Shown piece after piece: positions 1-20,108 of a stretch of 64,000 nucleotides of DNA. The notes under the pieces were generated by a model. That model was not told the origin of the DNA. It saw only the letters and a list, made by a program, of their open reading frames with translations, and made no database searches. Origin of the DNA: Litomosoides sigmodontis (taxonomy: Eukaryota; Nematoda; Chromadorea; Rhabditida; Onchocercidae). The position numbers and the translations under genes are program-made. Within the stretch, counting starts at the first letter, position 1. The number at the start of each line of letters is the position of its first letter. The DNA is taken from positions 8,353,817 through 8,417,816 of the forward strand of contig OY718804.1 of the NCBI GenBank assembly GCA_963070105.1, in the 5' to 3' direction.

Positions 1-2310
1 AATAACTGGCAATATATCTCGAAGCTAAATTTCGAACCATTAAAATTTTAAAATGAGAAGTTAATTAATGAGGAGTAAATCCTTATCACTCATTCCTTCT
101 TTAAAATTCTTCTTTAATTTTCCGAATATTTTAGTTTCAATATGTTCTGTTGTAATTGCTAAAATGTTGAGGTGAAAAATAGAAGTGCAAAATTGAATCA
201 TTTTCAGTCACATCGTTGTTGTCGTGTTTGTTAGCAATCTAAAATCTTTAAATTATAAATTAATTTTAACAAAATAAATTATAAAAACTTTTTGCGCTCG
301 AACGATCAGCGATACATTGCAAATTTTTATCACTTTGTTTTTTATTTTTATTTTCAAGACGGAACATTTCAATCATTATGTTTGAGAATAGCAATATTTC
401 AAAAATGAAATTTTAATTTTCCGCAAGACGGTGGAAATTTCAGAAGGCTTTCAGTGAGAAGTGAGGAAGGAAAAGGCTTACTGATAAAAAGTATAGGAAG
501 CGGAAATGCGTAAAGTGAACGATGAAGTTGACGTTAAAATAGTAAGAGAAAAACAATGCCATTAATTTAATCGTTTGGTTTGGTTTTTTTTTGCCAAATT
601 TTCTCTTTCATTCCATTCTCTTCAATTTTCATATAAAAGTTAAAATTATTTAATTTTCAAAAGTTTCTAAATATTTTCAATATTTATGAAGCCAAGAAAG
701 TGTGAGAAGTCATGCGTTAGGGCCGCGTCGGGCTGTGTTTAAATTTTATTTAATTTATAAATATTTACATTACATCTGCACGTATGCATATAAATGTCTG
801 GAAAAAGGTTTCCAATGTTTGTGAAGTTGAAAATAGGTTTTTCTGGGAGTGGTGTTTAGGCCTTTTCAGGCTGTCTAGGCTAAGGCTGGCTGATATGTTT
901 TCTGGCCATATCAGAAGAACATTTCTCTCAGTGATCCTTTCTCCTCCCTTTCCCACTTTTCCGTCTCCTAATGAAATCGGTGGAAAATTGCGATTTGTTA
1001 AATGAATTTCACAAAAAGTTTTTGTGAGAGCCAATTTCCTATATTTCTGCGCAATGGACAATTCAAGTGGATGGGAAATTGATCTGATAATTTTATTTGA
1101 AATTTTTTTCATTTAATTTCTTTCCAATCATAAATTTCAGTAATTCATCAACGATATCATAGCAAATACTTGGCTCTCAGTGATATTTTTTTTTGAAATT
1201 AAAATTTGCACCGTGAGAAGCAAATATTTGAAATTATTAAATTACTCGAGAAAAAACCAAAGTAAAATATGATTTATTCAAATTTCTATCAGCGGCTCAT
1301 TTGCATATTTGACATTGACATATGCGAGTGTCCCATGCTCAGCAGTCGATAACTTCAAAAAAATACATATTGTCTTTCTTTTTTCAATTTTAATTCAAAT
1401 ACTAAAATTATTTTTGTTTTTTTACAATCCTTTCTTTTTGATTAAATTTATTTATCAATCTCAAGTTCATGCTTAGCCGTTTATCAATCATTTCTTTGAT
1501 CTTTTCCATTTTTGTTTACTTATTTTTTTTATTCCTATCATTTATGCAAATAAGTAGTGCTTGAGTGGATGTTTTTTTTTAAGGCCAAACACTTTAGAGC
1601 CTTTTATTTGCTCATTGGCTTATATCTTTCTAGACCTAACTTCTTTGGCTACTTGAAATTTCAGTAATTTCTCTTAGCGAACTCGAATTGCGCAGAAATT
1701 GCTAATGGAAATGTATTCTAAGTGATCGTTGAACGTCGGTGATTAGAAGAGATCGGCGAAATACACTAATTGTTGAAGAGGTGGCTGTTTAGCCTACCCT
1801 CGAAGAAGCATTAGTGATCGTTGGACGTTAAGAAAACAGCAAGAATATTTGATATGCTGTTTCCGCCACTTCTTAAAAAATTTAACAACTACTGCACTCT
1901 CGCAATTCATTCAGTATTTGAATTTTAGTTCATTTTCACAGCGTCCAAAATTTAACTGTGATCCTAATGATTTGGAACTTTGCATTGAATAAAGTAATCT
2001 GAGAAGTGTTAATAGAAATTCGAACATCCATAACTTTTCGTCTTTCTCTCTCTCTCTCTCTCTCTCTTCTCACCTATATATCTTCTCCCTGAACGAAGTG
2101 AATGCGTCATAAAAAAAAGCAGTTGTCAAATAGTTTTGAAATTTGAGTTACAAAATGAAGAAATTGATCGAAATGTATTTCATGTTGCACGTACGTAATG
2201 CTTTTTTTGAGGTGGAAGAAATTATCATTTAGAAAAACAATATGAGATGCGAATTGAAAGTTAGCGTATGATTAAGGTGAAAAGAGTATGAATAAGCGAA
2301 TACTTTTTTG

Positions 2311-2363
2311 AGGTTAAAGGTCAACAGTACGGGTAAATATGCATTTTTTGGGGTTAAAGGTCA
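2311..2363 (+). promoter_or_regulatory. Two DR1-like nuclear-receptor element candidates, 40 bp apart
   Basis: AGGTTAAAGGTCA lies at about 2311-2323 and GGGTTAAAGGTCA at 2351-2363. Each is a direct repeat of an AGGTCA-type half-site with a 1-bp spacer (DR1), the class bound by HNF4/RXR-type nuclear receptors. Both sit in the same local context: a run of T before and AA after. They lie about 0.8 kb upstream of the GPCR start. Function is inferred from sequence only. Confidence 0.35.
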
Positions 2364-2662
2364 ATGAGAAGTAGTTGAACTTATTTGAATAACATGTAAT
2401 TTCTTCATTTCCATTTTTCCCTTCTTTTGCTTCAATTTCTCCTCATTACAACCTAATGAAAACAGTGCTGTATTATTGTACCTGTGGATTACTGTATTGA
2501 AATTTCGCCCTTCGCTTTTCCTGTAAGCCTAATCGTTAGAGGTGGAATTCATTGTTCATTTATGATATATGAAAATTAATAGTAAATGAGAACTTTTGAA
2601 GGTAGGCATAACAAGGGAATAAGCAATTAATTTTTTCCATTAAATAAAATTATAGTTCAAAG

Positions 2663-2663
<1 letters not shown>

Positions 2664-2709
<46 letters not shown>
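2664..2709. repeat. (CA)n microsatellite
   Basis: Uninterrupted CA dinucleotide tract of about 45 bp, read directly from the sequence. Confidence 0.95.
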
Positions 2710-2711
<2 letters not shown>

Positions 2712-3102
2712 ATCCTTACTTTTTTGCAGAAATTATTTTTTCAAATTAGCATATTTTTTAAAAGCGAAATTTCCACCGCTTACTTTAATTCTTTGATATA
2801 GTCAATTCTGATGCTTATGAAATGAAAATTGTTATTTGGATGATATTAAATGCAAAAAGAGCGGAGAGGAAGGACAAAAAAAAAACGAATTCAATTTCAT
2901 ACACTTTCCTCATGTAATTTTTCTATAAAAAAGGAGCGAAAAGGGAAGAGAGAGAAACAGAGAGAGAGAGAGAGAGGGAGGAGAAGAAGGAAGAAAAGGA
3001 ATACAATTTCAGGTTATTATAAATGTTGCTCAAAATTGGACGGAATTAAACGGAATACTTTGAAGGAAGCAGCAATTTAAGGGAAGAAAAAGCAGCGCGG
3101 AA

Positions 3103-9644
<6,542 letters not shown>

Positions 9645-9794
9645 ATATAAAAGTACAAAGCATTAAAAAAATTCTAACAACGCCCAGCAGTGCAACATAA
9701 TGAAGTTTGTAGACATGAGATAATTTAGCTTTATCCTGAATATTTCACCGGTAAACTGTCATTTATTAACATATATAACAGGAATTGCACATTC

Positions 9795-12785
9795 TCAAGT
9801 TTGTGTACCGACTTTGATATGATTCCGTTTGGTACGGAACTCACGGTGTGTCTCATGATTATTAGTCCACGGCCCAAGACTCTCATTAGCATAGTAATCC
9901 ATTGGATATGAGTCGGTTCGAAATGAAACATACTTCAGCACGGCGGCCAACTCATAAGGGGTGAGAAGTGGTTTCTCGAAACTTGCACCCCAATCGATCG
10001 ACAAACGAGGACAAGCAACTTGAACCCAGCTGGAATAGAAATTCTCAGCAATATGAGAATGGAAAAATATGGAATTATGTCCGAAGAAATACATCACATA
10101 TCATAAAAAATGCTTGTATTTCAAATAAACCATGCACACTATTCGCACCCAAATAAATTGATGTATCTCATCATAGTAAGATTATGAGATTAGATTAGAA
10201 TTACTAGAGCTTTTCTTCCGTTATTTTCCTTCCTGGAAGATTTCACCAAATGATCATCAGTTGTTAAGTACAAGTACCCTTCGCGAGCAGTAGAACAATC
10301 TTTTGTTCTAGCACCCACTGGTTTCCTCTTGAATGATGTTAACACAACGTTGCGGAATAACAAAAAATGTTTTGAACCGCATTCTTTGATTCATAAACTA
10401 TCATTTGATTCATTGGAAAAAGGAAATTTCTGATAGCAAAACCAAAACCGTTCGGTGCCTTTTCTATTGTGATTGGTAAAGATTAAGCACAGATGACCTT
10501 TTAGGCCAAAAGTATTTTAACAGCTACAAAAGTTATTTTCTTCCTTCTTGAAATAACTTCGATGAAAACAAAACAACTATTACTTACCAATCAATATCAG
10601 TGAAGCAAGATAACTTCTGGGGGGTTATTTCCGATAGAAGGACACGCATAAACTTTTTCCCAGCCGCTTGAAGTTTCTTCTCCAAATCCTAAAACAAAGC
10701 CAAGTAAACACATTCAATTTTCATCTCGGCTCTGCCACATATATATATCAAAAAAAATTAACCTCCACAATTTTAGGATTTCCCTGTCTACCCAATGACC
10801 CTTGTATAAGGCCAAACATATGACATTTTTCAGCTATTTCCACAGATTCTTTCCTTTTTATGACCATCAAATTGAAATCGTGTTCCTCGTGCGTGAACTT
10901 CCTGCAGTGTTTATTAATTATAGAATTTACAGACAAATGTAATAGCCCATAATTAAGCTCCTAAAATTTCTCTTACTTCGAATATGGATCGTACTGATAA
11001 GCAACAACTGATGGATTTTGGATCATCATTGATTCTAAATGAAATCGTCCGTCACCTAAGTATCTGAAAAATAGAGCGTCAAAACTAGAATAATGCATAT
11101 TAGCTGAATACAAGATATTATACGGCTCTCTGATTTATCATTTTTCGATATCGTATATTTAGAAAGTGGAGTATTTTTAGAATTTTACTATGAATAAATC
11201 ATGTTTCCGCTTAATATTTCTCTGAAACAATCAATAACTAACATAACTGCGTCGACGTCTTCTCCCAGTTTGGGGGAGGTACAACCGAGGATTTCACCAG
11301 GACTCAGAGGTTTCACTTGTGGTAACAAAATATTATAACCATCATCAATGAGCTTTTTTTTAATACCCTACAACAATTAATCAGTCGAATTATTCCCGCC
11401 TTATTAAAATTTTATTGGTCAAATTTTGAATTTCACTTAAAAAAGTTGAATTGTAAACCTACAAAATTACTATCGCTACATTCGATCATCGAATTAGGTA
11501 AAAATACAGAAAAGACTTATTGCAATCAATTCCGAGAAATTAATGCACAATAGCATTTCATGTACAGATAATTGTTCATGTTAATTTATCAGCAATCCGT
11601 ACGGCGCTAATCCAATTATTCTGTAGCAATAAAAAACGTAACAGATAATACTAACCTGTAAAGATGGAATAAATTGGATCGTGCTAACTAGCGCAAGTTT
11701 TTTATGTTTTTCGAAATTAGTTTTTAATACATCAACAAAATGGCCAAGATTGATTGTGATGCTCACAAAAACATAGAGCATTTTAATTCCCTGCGTTTCT
11801 TGAATTGGTATAAGACAACTGTGTCCATAATGTACCATAAGATCACATCCTTTAAAAATTGATACTTCAAATTAAAATGTGAAGGAAAATGCATGAATAC
11901 CTTGATCATTATCGCCAATTTCAACCAAATACAGAATGAAACAGTTTAATAATTGGAATTTCACAACAACCAGCTTGTCCTGATATTTGGGTATCGCAGA
12001 ATTCTCAATAAAAATTAAGTATATATATTTACCAAATGCACGTGCCGTTTGATGACCAACACAGCATGCTCCGTATGTGACGTCTCCCATAATCACAATT
12101 TCACATTCTGTATATTTCCGTAAAATGTCCGCAATAACGCACGAATACAACAATAATCCTTCGGGAAACTGCAGACATACTGCAAATCAAGTCTCTGATA
12201 GAAATCTTGAACATTTTTCACATCTTTAACTTTGTCGTCCTCCATAAAAGATTTTTAATTGGTACCCAACTGAATTATTACAAAGAATGTCCACAAAATT
12301 GATGTAAATACGGTTCGTTATCATTTCAACATAGTTTTTCTATATTTACAAGGAAATGAGTTCTACTTACATGAACCAATTATTCAAAAAATTGCACCTA
12401 TATCATTGAAAAAGTAAACCGTGCACTGCATCTTCTTTCCAAAGCTGACTTCAGCAGCAACAGTAGAAACAAAATCATGTTATACGCATCCCTATCTACC
12501 ATAAAAAAATTCAAAACATGTGGAAAAAGTACCATTTCTGCTCTCCGTAACTCGAATTCTCCAAATTGTTTTCGGAATCTCGAAATTGTAATTCGCCGGG
12601 AGCTTAAGAAAACCGTTAGATATAAGCAAAAAAGCGGCGGCTTATAGCACAAATTCCCAAGAGTAATGAGTGACATAATATTATCCAAAATAAAATTCGA
12701 GTTAACTTACAATCTTCAAATCATTTTGTAACGCTTCGTCATTACTTATTTCATCTACTTGCTTTTGAATTGGTAGACAAGCCAT
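9795..12785 (-). CDS. dph1: Diphthamide biosynthesis protein 1 (DPH1)
   Basis: Subunit of the DPH1-DPH2 [4Fe-4S] enzyme that transfers a 3-amino-3-carboxypropyl group from S-adenosylmethionine to a histidine of eEF2, the first step of diphthamide synthesis in the cytosol. Exons in transcript order: 12785-12711, 12602-12533, 12179-12033, 11849-11656, 11367-11243, 11063-10977, 10901-10763, 10688-10588, 10029-9795. They sum to 391 codons (390 aa), close to the usual length. All three cluster-binding Cys contexts are present: [17 protein letters not shown] and [11 protein letters not shown]. Other family motifs include [45 protein letters not shown] and LGRQGNPKI. The start MACLPIQKQ was chosen because the next conserved block follows directly, but a slightly earlier in-frame start is possible. 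It lies downstream of H2A in the same orientation, 560 bp away. Confidence 0.95.
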
Positions 12786-13348
12786 GTGTCCCACAGTTAG
12801 AACACTGCGACGACACCGACTCCTCTACACGAAACTTTAAAAAGACGTTCCCGTCTTCTCGATATTTTTCTGGAAAACAAAACACTAATAATTGAGGGTT
12901 ACACGAATTCTACAACGGGCTAACGCATTTCGAAATCTTCCCCACACTAGGGCGTTTTCTTGTTGCTATTTCATATGACCAATAAGAAAATCGTCTAAAG
13001 ACTAGTTACTCTAAAATAACAAGTGGGTAATAAAGTTCAACACAGGAAAAGAGCTGTATTCTGGTTTTGATATGTGCAAAAAACAACTGATGAACAAGAA
13101 GAAACATATTCAAAAAATTTTATTAGAACCACTGATTAATGTACAGATACGCTGAACAGACATGGAATATCATGAATATTGATTGAACAAAGAAACCGAC
13201 AAATATTGCGGAGTTACTGACTTGGCAATTTGCGTAAGAAAGATCACGTAGGTAATCCAGATTTTTTTCTTAAAAAAAAGTAAAATGACATATTATTAGA
13301 AAAAACAAAATCGATAAACTCGTAATTTTCCCACCGATCTCATAACTT
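12786..13348. other. Intergenic between DPH1 5' end and H2A 3' end
   Basis: 560 bp between two minus-strand genes. It should hold the H2A 3' UTR (AATAAA on the minus strand at 13124-13119, about 225 bp after the H2A stop) and the DPH1 promoter or a trans-splice site. I found no canonical histone 3' stem-loop of the GGCTCTTTTCAGAGCC type here. Confidence 0.55.
13119..13124 (-). terminator. Candidate polyadenylation signal for H2A
   Basis: TTTATT on the plus strand reads AATAAA on the minus strand, about 225 bp downstream of the H2A stop. It is the first such hexamer I noticed after the gene. This is inference from position and motif only. Confidence 0.4.
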
Positions 13349-14097
<749 letters not shown>

Positions 14098-14859
14098 TGA
14101 ACCTACTTTAAATTGCACTTATTTGCTACCTGAAATAAACCTTACTTGTTTCTTAAAAAAAACCAAGCTTGGCTTAGAGTTAAAATTGGTTCTAGCTAGT
14201 GCTACAACCCACTGAGGCAACTCTCACAAAGTACTGGAGAGAACGGCCTCCTCCTCCACAAGCAAACGAACGTACACTCGGTTCGAGTGTGAAGGCTATA
14301 AAAATGAAGCGACCGCGAGAGATCATGTAAAGCAAAGGCAGCAGAGAAGTAGACAAAACCGTATATTGTGAGTGATGCGTTGAGAGTGATGTGAGATAAT
14401 GCAGTCAATATGCGGAAGTTGTTTCATTGCCTTTGTCCGGTTCGGCAAGTCTTTCCGGAAATGTAAAAGTTAGCGAAGCTTTGGCGTTTGTGGCTCTGAG
14501 CGGTGTCCGCTTATGACTGACTGATTTTAAGGATTTTCACGTAAGTGTGCAAATTACTATAGTAAAGGTGAAACATGTAGGACTTGTGAAGTAGTAGTAT
14601 TAAAGATTAAGTTAAACTCAAATCTGTTAAATGAAAGTTAAACCGAAATCTGCTATGTTTGCTAGTTGGATGTCCGAACGTGAAGTAAACAATCTAGAAA
14701 GAATCAATAATGCTAGACCAGTTTAATTAGATAACTTACCTGTTTATGAGACAGTTTATGATGAGCAGCGTATGAGAGTCGCCGGTGTATCGACACGATC
14801 AAATTAACCGTTCACTTTAGCTGGAACCTACCTTGATTGCAGATTTCTTACGTAGTGTT

Positions 14860-14892
<33 letters not shown>

Positions 14893-15663
14893 CACACGTA
14901 CTCCAAAAACACGTGCCCTTTTTCAAGTTGAAACAATGAACGATCAAGTTATCTGACGAACGGGTCTATTTTCCCTAGCAAGTTCTTTCTCGGACAATAC
15001 GTCGACACGTTGACGTCATAGTGTTGTTTCGTCGTTTTTCTGATAGTTGTAATTTTGATTTTGTTTTCTATCATAAGAATAAAACAAAACTCTAATCGAA
15101 TTAAATTTAAATGCTAAAAAAAGTTAGGCTATCCGACATTGGTTGCTGCTGTATGATATTTAGATGTGGTGGCATCTAAACAAAATTATCTAAGGCCATT
15201 ACTGCAGCATTTAAGAAGAGATACTTGGGAGGTGCCAATCTGGAAGCAGTTATTTGAAACGAAGTAAGTAATTTAAGTCATTTCGTCACTCTCATCTTTA
15301 ATACAAAGTATCGTACAACAGGGCAGAGAAATGAATGCAAACGATGTTACAAGTGTTAAATTCAGGTGTAAAAAATAACAATTAAACGACTGCTCAACTA
15401 ATTAATACTTACCAATTCATCCATTTTTATAAATGTTATTTAGCGTTAAATGCATACCTTCAGCTTGATCGATAATGCATTACTTAAATTTTCCCACACA
15501 ATCAATAATTCTCATTTATTATCCTACCAAATAAGTTTCTACAACAATAGAATAGGGAGATCTTCTGCAAGGTTAATTCTTTCCACAGCAATTACTCTCC
15601 TTCTGCTACGTCTGTTAACCTGGATATCGTGAAGTGCAGATAGAATTCAGTTCAGTTCGCAGC
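14098..15663. other. Intergenic upstream of H2A
   Basis: 1.57 kb between the H2A start and the stop of the gustatory-receptor-like gene, both on minus. It contains the H2A promoter, a perfect 17-bp palindrome (ACACTCG-GTT-CGAGTGT, 14274-14290), a plus-strand TATA-like box at 14297-14304 and a (CA)n tract at about 14860-14898. No protein-coding gene is clear here; a 24-codon ORF on plus at 14399-14473 is only a curiosity. Confidence 0.55.
14860..14898. repeat. (CA)n microsatellite, slightly interrupted
   Basis: CA tract of about 39 bp with one CG interruption. Confidence 0.95.
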
Positions 15664-18600
15664 TCATGATCCAGATATCATCCCATCACAACCATCAGTT
15701 AAGTGTTTATCAGAATCGTTGAAGTGATACATAGCAGTGATGAGAAGAATAACAATCACAATCTGAAACAGAAATTTCACATTATTTGATGAATATTTTA
15801 CTAAGCACAAGGAAAAGCTAAAAAAAAAGAACAGTATTCTCCCATGTATGTTCAAGGAAAAAAAGCCGCCTTATCTTTTGACGATGTAAAAATTGAGATG
15901 AAGCAAATTCAATGCAAACCTTCTCGACAAATTTCCTATCAATGATTGTAATTTCAAAGAATGATATGCCTACGCTATTTCGATACAAATAATTTATGTA
16001 TGCTATTGCTAGGGAATGTGCCTGAAAGTTGAACACAACAAATTCTTCATTATCCATTCTAGCAAATTACTCCTTCAGCTTTCAACCAACTATAGAAGTG
16101 TAAATAAAGTTTCACTAAATGGGAGTTAGCTAGGCAAATGAATTAGTTCAAAAATGCAACAAACAAGGTTTGATTTTAAAAAGTGAAAATGAAATTTAGG
16201 ATTGAGCATTGCTATGAGATCACCTGTTCCTGAAGAGCGTTTGTGCCAGCGATGAGAGCGATGAGCGGACAGCGGAAATGCGTCATATCGTGGCAAAGTG
16301 ATAAGCACATCACGAAGGACGAGATAATCTGTGCTACAGTAATTACAACAAGTACTGCTACAGTAACCGATTCCAACGCTAACAATTGATGGCTGAGATT
16401 GAGCACCGATCGTAGAAGATAAGTGCAAGAGAGCGTCGAGGTTGACAAATGAATACTCATCCATAAGCTGCAACCGGAAGGACTAATTAATTAACAGTGC
16501 GATCTTCCGGATGATTAACGAAAAAACAAAAGAGCACTTTTCGAAATTTCTTTAATTACAAAATTTTTTTGTTTACAAACAATTAGATGATAAATTCCTA
16601 TCATCAAAATTTCTTCGCTTCTTTTTTAAAATATCTACCATTTGTTTGCTTGTTTTTGCTACATAAGCAATCGACTAATGAATAATTTGCAAAAAATTAG
16701 CAAGATTTGCTATTTCACACCTGAGCGATCGATGAAAGAGCGCATGCGCTCGCGACATCGTCCAATGAGCGGTGATGTAATGTCTAATCACAGGTAATTG
16801 ATAGCTATTGCAATCATTTGCAAAATCATCACTTAGCGCTCGATATTCTGCACAAATTATGCTAATTAAACTGTACACCTCCACGTAAATGGCAGGATAG
16901 GAAATGGCAACGTAAACAAAAATACCAACAAAAAACCAATGAAAATAATGTGGAAGATTGAAATTTGATGAAATTTTTACAACAGGTGAATAATTATTAG
17001 CAATTATTTGTAGGATTTTATAAGTTATCATAAATATCGCTGTAATTGTTCCAAATATCAGTGCACCATGCTGAAAAGGAAAAAAAATGAAATTGATTAA
17101 AATGCTTGTATTGAATGGATTGTTCTACTCTATTTTTGTGAAGCGTTCGTTCACTTGCTTTTCCTTGCTTACTTTCATTCGTTTGCATTTACCTTTTTTC
17201 ATTTCTTTTTTTTTTGCATAATTTGTTTGTAAGTTTTTTTTTCAATCTATTAGCTTATGAATAAATTCTTGATGAGTTGCAAATTACATCAAATCTCGAA
17301 AGCAGGTGGTTTTTGAATCGAAGTATCGATTCGGCTATATCTCGTAAGTGCCCCTAGCAGTTACCGAATTTGGGAACTCAATCTGAGGAACTCGAACACT
17401 ATTGCATATCAATCTGATCATTAGCGTAATTGACTTGTATTAGTAAGGATTCTAGATATACGTGAATATTATCAAGCAATGTTTTCCGTCTTAGGACACC
17501 AATACCAGTTGATGTGGTTTGAAGACGTTGGCGCAACTGATCACTAATGGAATATCGATCCCAGTAAATCAGGAAGCATAAGTTCAGGACTCCTTGCAAT
17601 TGTAAAATTGTTACAGCAACATCTGGTGGATTTCTGAAACTTCCGGACGCAAATTTCAAGTGTTATTGTGCTGTATGGAATGAGAATTGAAAATGTTCCT
17701 CCTGATATCACAGTGATAAGGAATGATAAAACACAAATGATAAGTGATAAGATAAAAAAAAAAGGAAAACTTACGTACGTATGCCACACCAAAATTGCGT
17801 AATTGAAATCAATAAAGCAATGATTAAGAATAAAATGATGAAAGCTGTGTGACATACAGCTAGCCAACGATGGCGTTGATCTTTTTGCTTGAGGCAAGCA
17901 ATCCGACAACAAAGTAATGCAAGGACTAATCGTACTGGCCGGAAATAACGAGCGAACTTAAATTTTTAATACAATTTAGTTCCAGTTTTAATTAGCACCT
18001 TTATTATTCTTTCGACTAAAGATATTTTAATTATAAATTAAATTAAATATTAAAAGAACATTTCCCATCAATTTATCGCTCTTCTCATTTAATGCTGCCA
18101 CTTCTTCCGAATTCAAAATGTTTTCAAAAACACACATCTAAATGAATAAGAAAGAAGGTAGCTTGAAAGCCGTACCTGTATACGTAAATGTTTTTGAATG
18201 TGATTGCTCGAGCCATGCGACGAGAAATCAATCTTCAAAAATGGCATTTCCACGTGCATCCACACATCTACCCACTCACACTCATATTCTAAATGTTGAG
18301 AGATTTCAAATGAATGGAATTAATTATCTTCTCCGACGAACTACTCGGAAGAAATAACTGCAATAGTTCAACGAATAATAAAGTGTTTCTTGAGAGTAAA
18401 ATTCATTTCACTTTAATTATGAGTGCTTTTTTTTTTTTTGCAAATCAAAATAATTATTCCGCAATGAGATCATTCCGATCAAACAACTGTTCCGCAGGAG
18501 CAGACGTAAAACTGAAACAACGGTGACGCGTTCACTCAAATAAATGATTGAATTTTAGCATACTGTTAAACGATATTATATTCGCATGAAAGGAAAGGAA

Positions 18601-18816
18601 GAAGAAAGGGAAAAAGTGATGTCGCAAAAGAAGCTTTGAAACGCAGACGCATCGATCAGTTAACTGTCGTCCATTTTTCTGGTCGTCCGATCCACGTCCA
18701 CTAATCTTTTGGCCTTTCAGCCATGAAGCAACAACCAACCATCCCTTTAGGCTTACTACCACCGACATTGATTGATAATGGTATGCATGAATGAACTTCC
18801 TCAAATTACAATTCAT
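15664..18816 (-). CDS. Gustatory-receptor-like 7TM protein (GUR/LITE-1/EGL-47 family)
   Basis: Predicted multi-pass membrane protein of the invertebrate gustatory-receptor superfamily, which in nematodes includes LITE-1, GUR-3 and EGL-47. Exons in transcript order: 18816-18757, 17956-17775, 17633-17435, 17070-16721, 16467-16224, 16021-15920, 15762-15664. All phases fit and the sum is 412 codons (411 aa), typical for the family. Early in the protein is FARYFRPVRLVLALLCC, like the Gr N-terminal RP motif. Hydrophobic segments follow: FIILFLIIALLISI, HWFFVGIFVYVAISYP, VTVAVLVVITVAQIISS. The C-terminus has GISFFEITIIDRKFVEK followed by a hydrophobic last helix, as in Gr proteins (G...F.I...). No GPCR DRY or NPxxY motif is present. 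Ligand and function are unknown. The first 20-residue exon is chosen only by phase and splice fit, so its confidence is low. Confidence 0.7.
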
Positions 18817-20108
18817 TTTGCTAGCTCATTTTAACTGACAAAATGTGCCGCAAAACAGTATTGGAATAAAAACGAAATTCTTCCGCACTTTTACTTTCAG
18901 CGCAAAAAAAAAACAGCTAATTTCAAATAGCTTGTTTCAATTACATTCTCATCCACGCATAAGCTTCTTGGGCAAGCACTGTACTGCACTTCGTCAAAAA
19001 AAAGAATTATTAGAATGATTTCCGTTTGTTGCATTTCTGCTCATTTTCAAATTTAAATTTTGATTCAAAATTCGCTCCTCCAATCTTTCTCTTCGCCATG
19101 CATATGTCTGCCTTCTGTAACATGAAATTTCTCTTAGCACCGTAAAAATTTATTGGATAAACAAAGCTTTCAGAAAAGCAAAACAATACATAAATTATAA
19201 AGCACACTTTATCACGAACGAAAGAAATTTGAGTGTTTAATTAAAAGGCAGCACAGGATAGAGCTAAGAGGATGAGAAGAAAAATAGGATGGAGAAATAC
19301 CTTGGAAAACTCTAAAATGAATTTTTAGCCAATTCAGAGTCCCATTTTTTCCATTATCCTCTCTCTCTTACATTCCTGTTGAAGAAATGCTGAAATCAGC
19401 TCTGACTAGTAGCGATTCCGTAAAAAAGTTCTACTAAAATTTGCAAATTTTACAAACGAAGAAAACCGAAGCAACACATAATTCACAATAAAACAAAATA
19501 AATATATTATGTAAATGCATAGCTCGTTAAAATCCCATAAAAAAAAGCAGCATCACAAAATTTTATAAATTCCTCCCGCTACTCTATACATATTGCAGAT
19601 CGTAGATAGTTCACCGTTTCTGGGAACATCAACCAGATCATCATTTTCCTTGCAACCATGCAAAAAATTAAGGAAAACAAAGAGCTGTAGTGTACAGGAT
19701 GTTAAAAAATTTCTAATACATAAACTACACTAATGCTTGTAAATTATAGCACAAACGGATAAATGAGATAAAGAAGTAAAATATGCAGATTTTCAAGACG
19801 AGATTAACAAATGAATTGCATTTCTGGAACGGATGGATATGCAGCAGAAGGAACAGATCCAGTCCTAACAATCAATCATATCTCGCGCAGAGGAGTGTAA
19901 AAAACGTGGAACTGAATATGGCTAATTACATTACCTTCTGAGATTCTTATGCAAATGTGGTGTTAGCAAAGACTTCGTTATTAACTACAACAAGAATAAC
20001 ACTGAGTGATAATTTTTTTCAAGCAAAATGAACATCACACTATGTACTAAGAGAATCCTTCCAAGATCAATTCTGACTAGAATTACATCGGAATCTAAAT
20101 TTTTTATT
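18817..20108. other. Intergenic between GUR-like gene and ILK 3' end
   Basis: 1.3 kb of AT-rich DNA with no recognisable coding similarity on either strand. It probably contains the promoter of the gustatory-receptor-like gene and the 3' UTR of ILK. Confidence 0.5.

Larger units (their letters stand above)
1..3102. other. Non-coding region upstream of the GPCR gene
   Basis: I see no convincing coding exon here. The only open frames (near 765-1112 on both strands) overlap each other and resemble no family. The stretch contains (CT)n near 2046-2068, (CA)n at about 2664-2709, a purine-rich (GA)n tract near 2955-2980, and a pair of DR1-like elements at 2311 and 2351. It probably holds the promoter and 5' regulatory DNA of the GPCR that starts at 3103. 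Confidence 0.6.

Noticed and set aside
765..1112. Open frames of 73-115 codons on both strands
   Set aside because: They overlap antisense to each other, have no recognisable similarity and no supporting splice sites.
11872..12153. DPH1 read-through past the exon end (GKYIYLIF...)
   Set aside because: A good GTAAAT donor at 12032 and the required phase to the next conserved exon show the extension is intronic.
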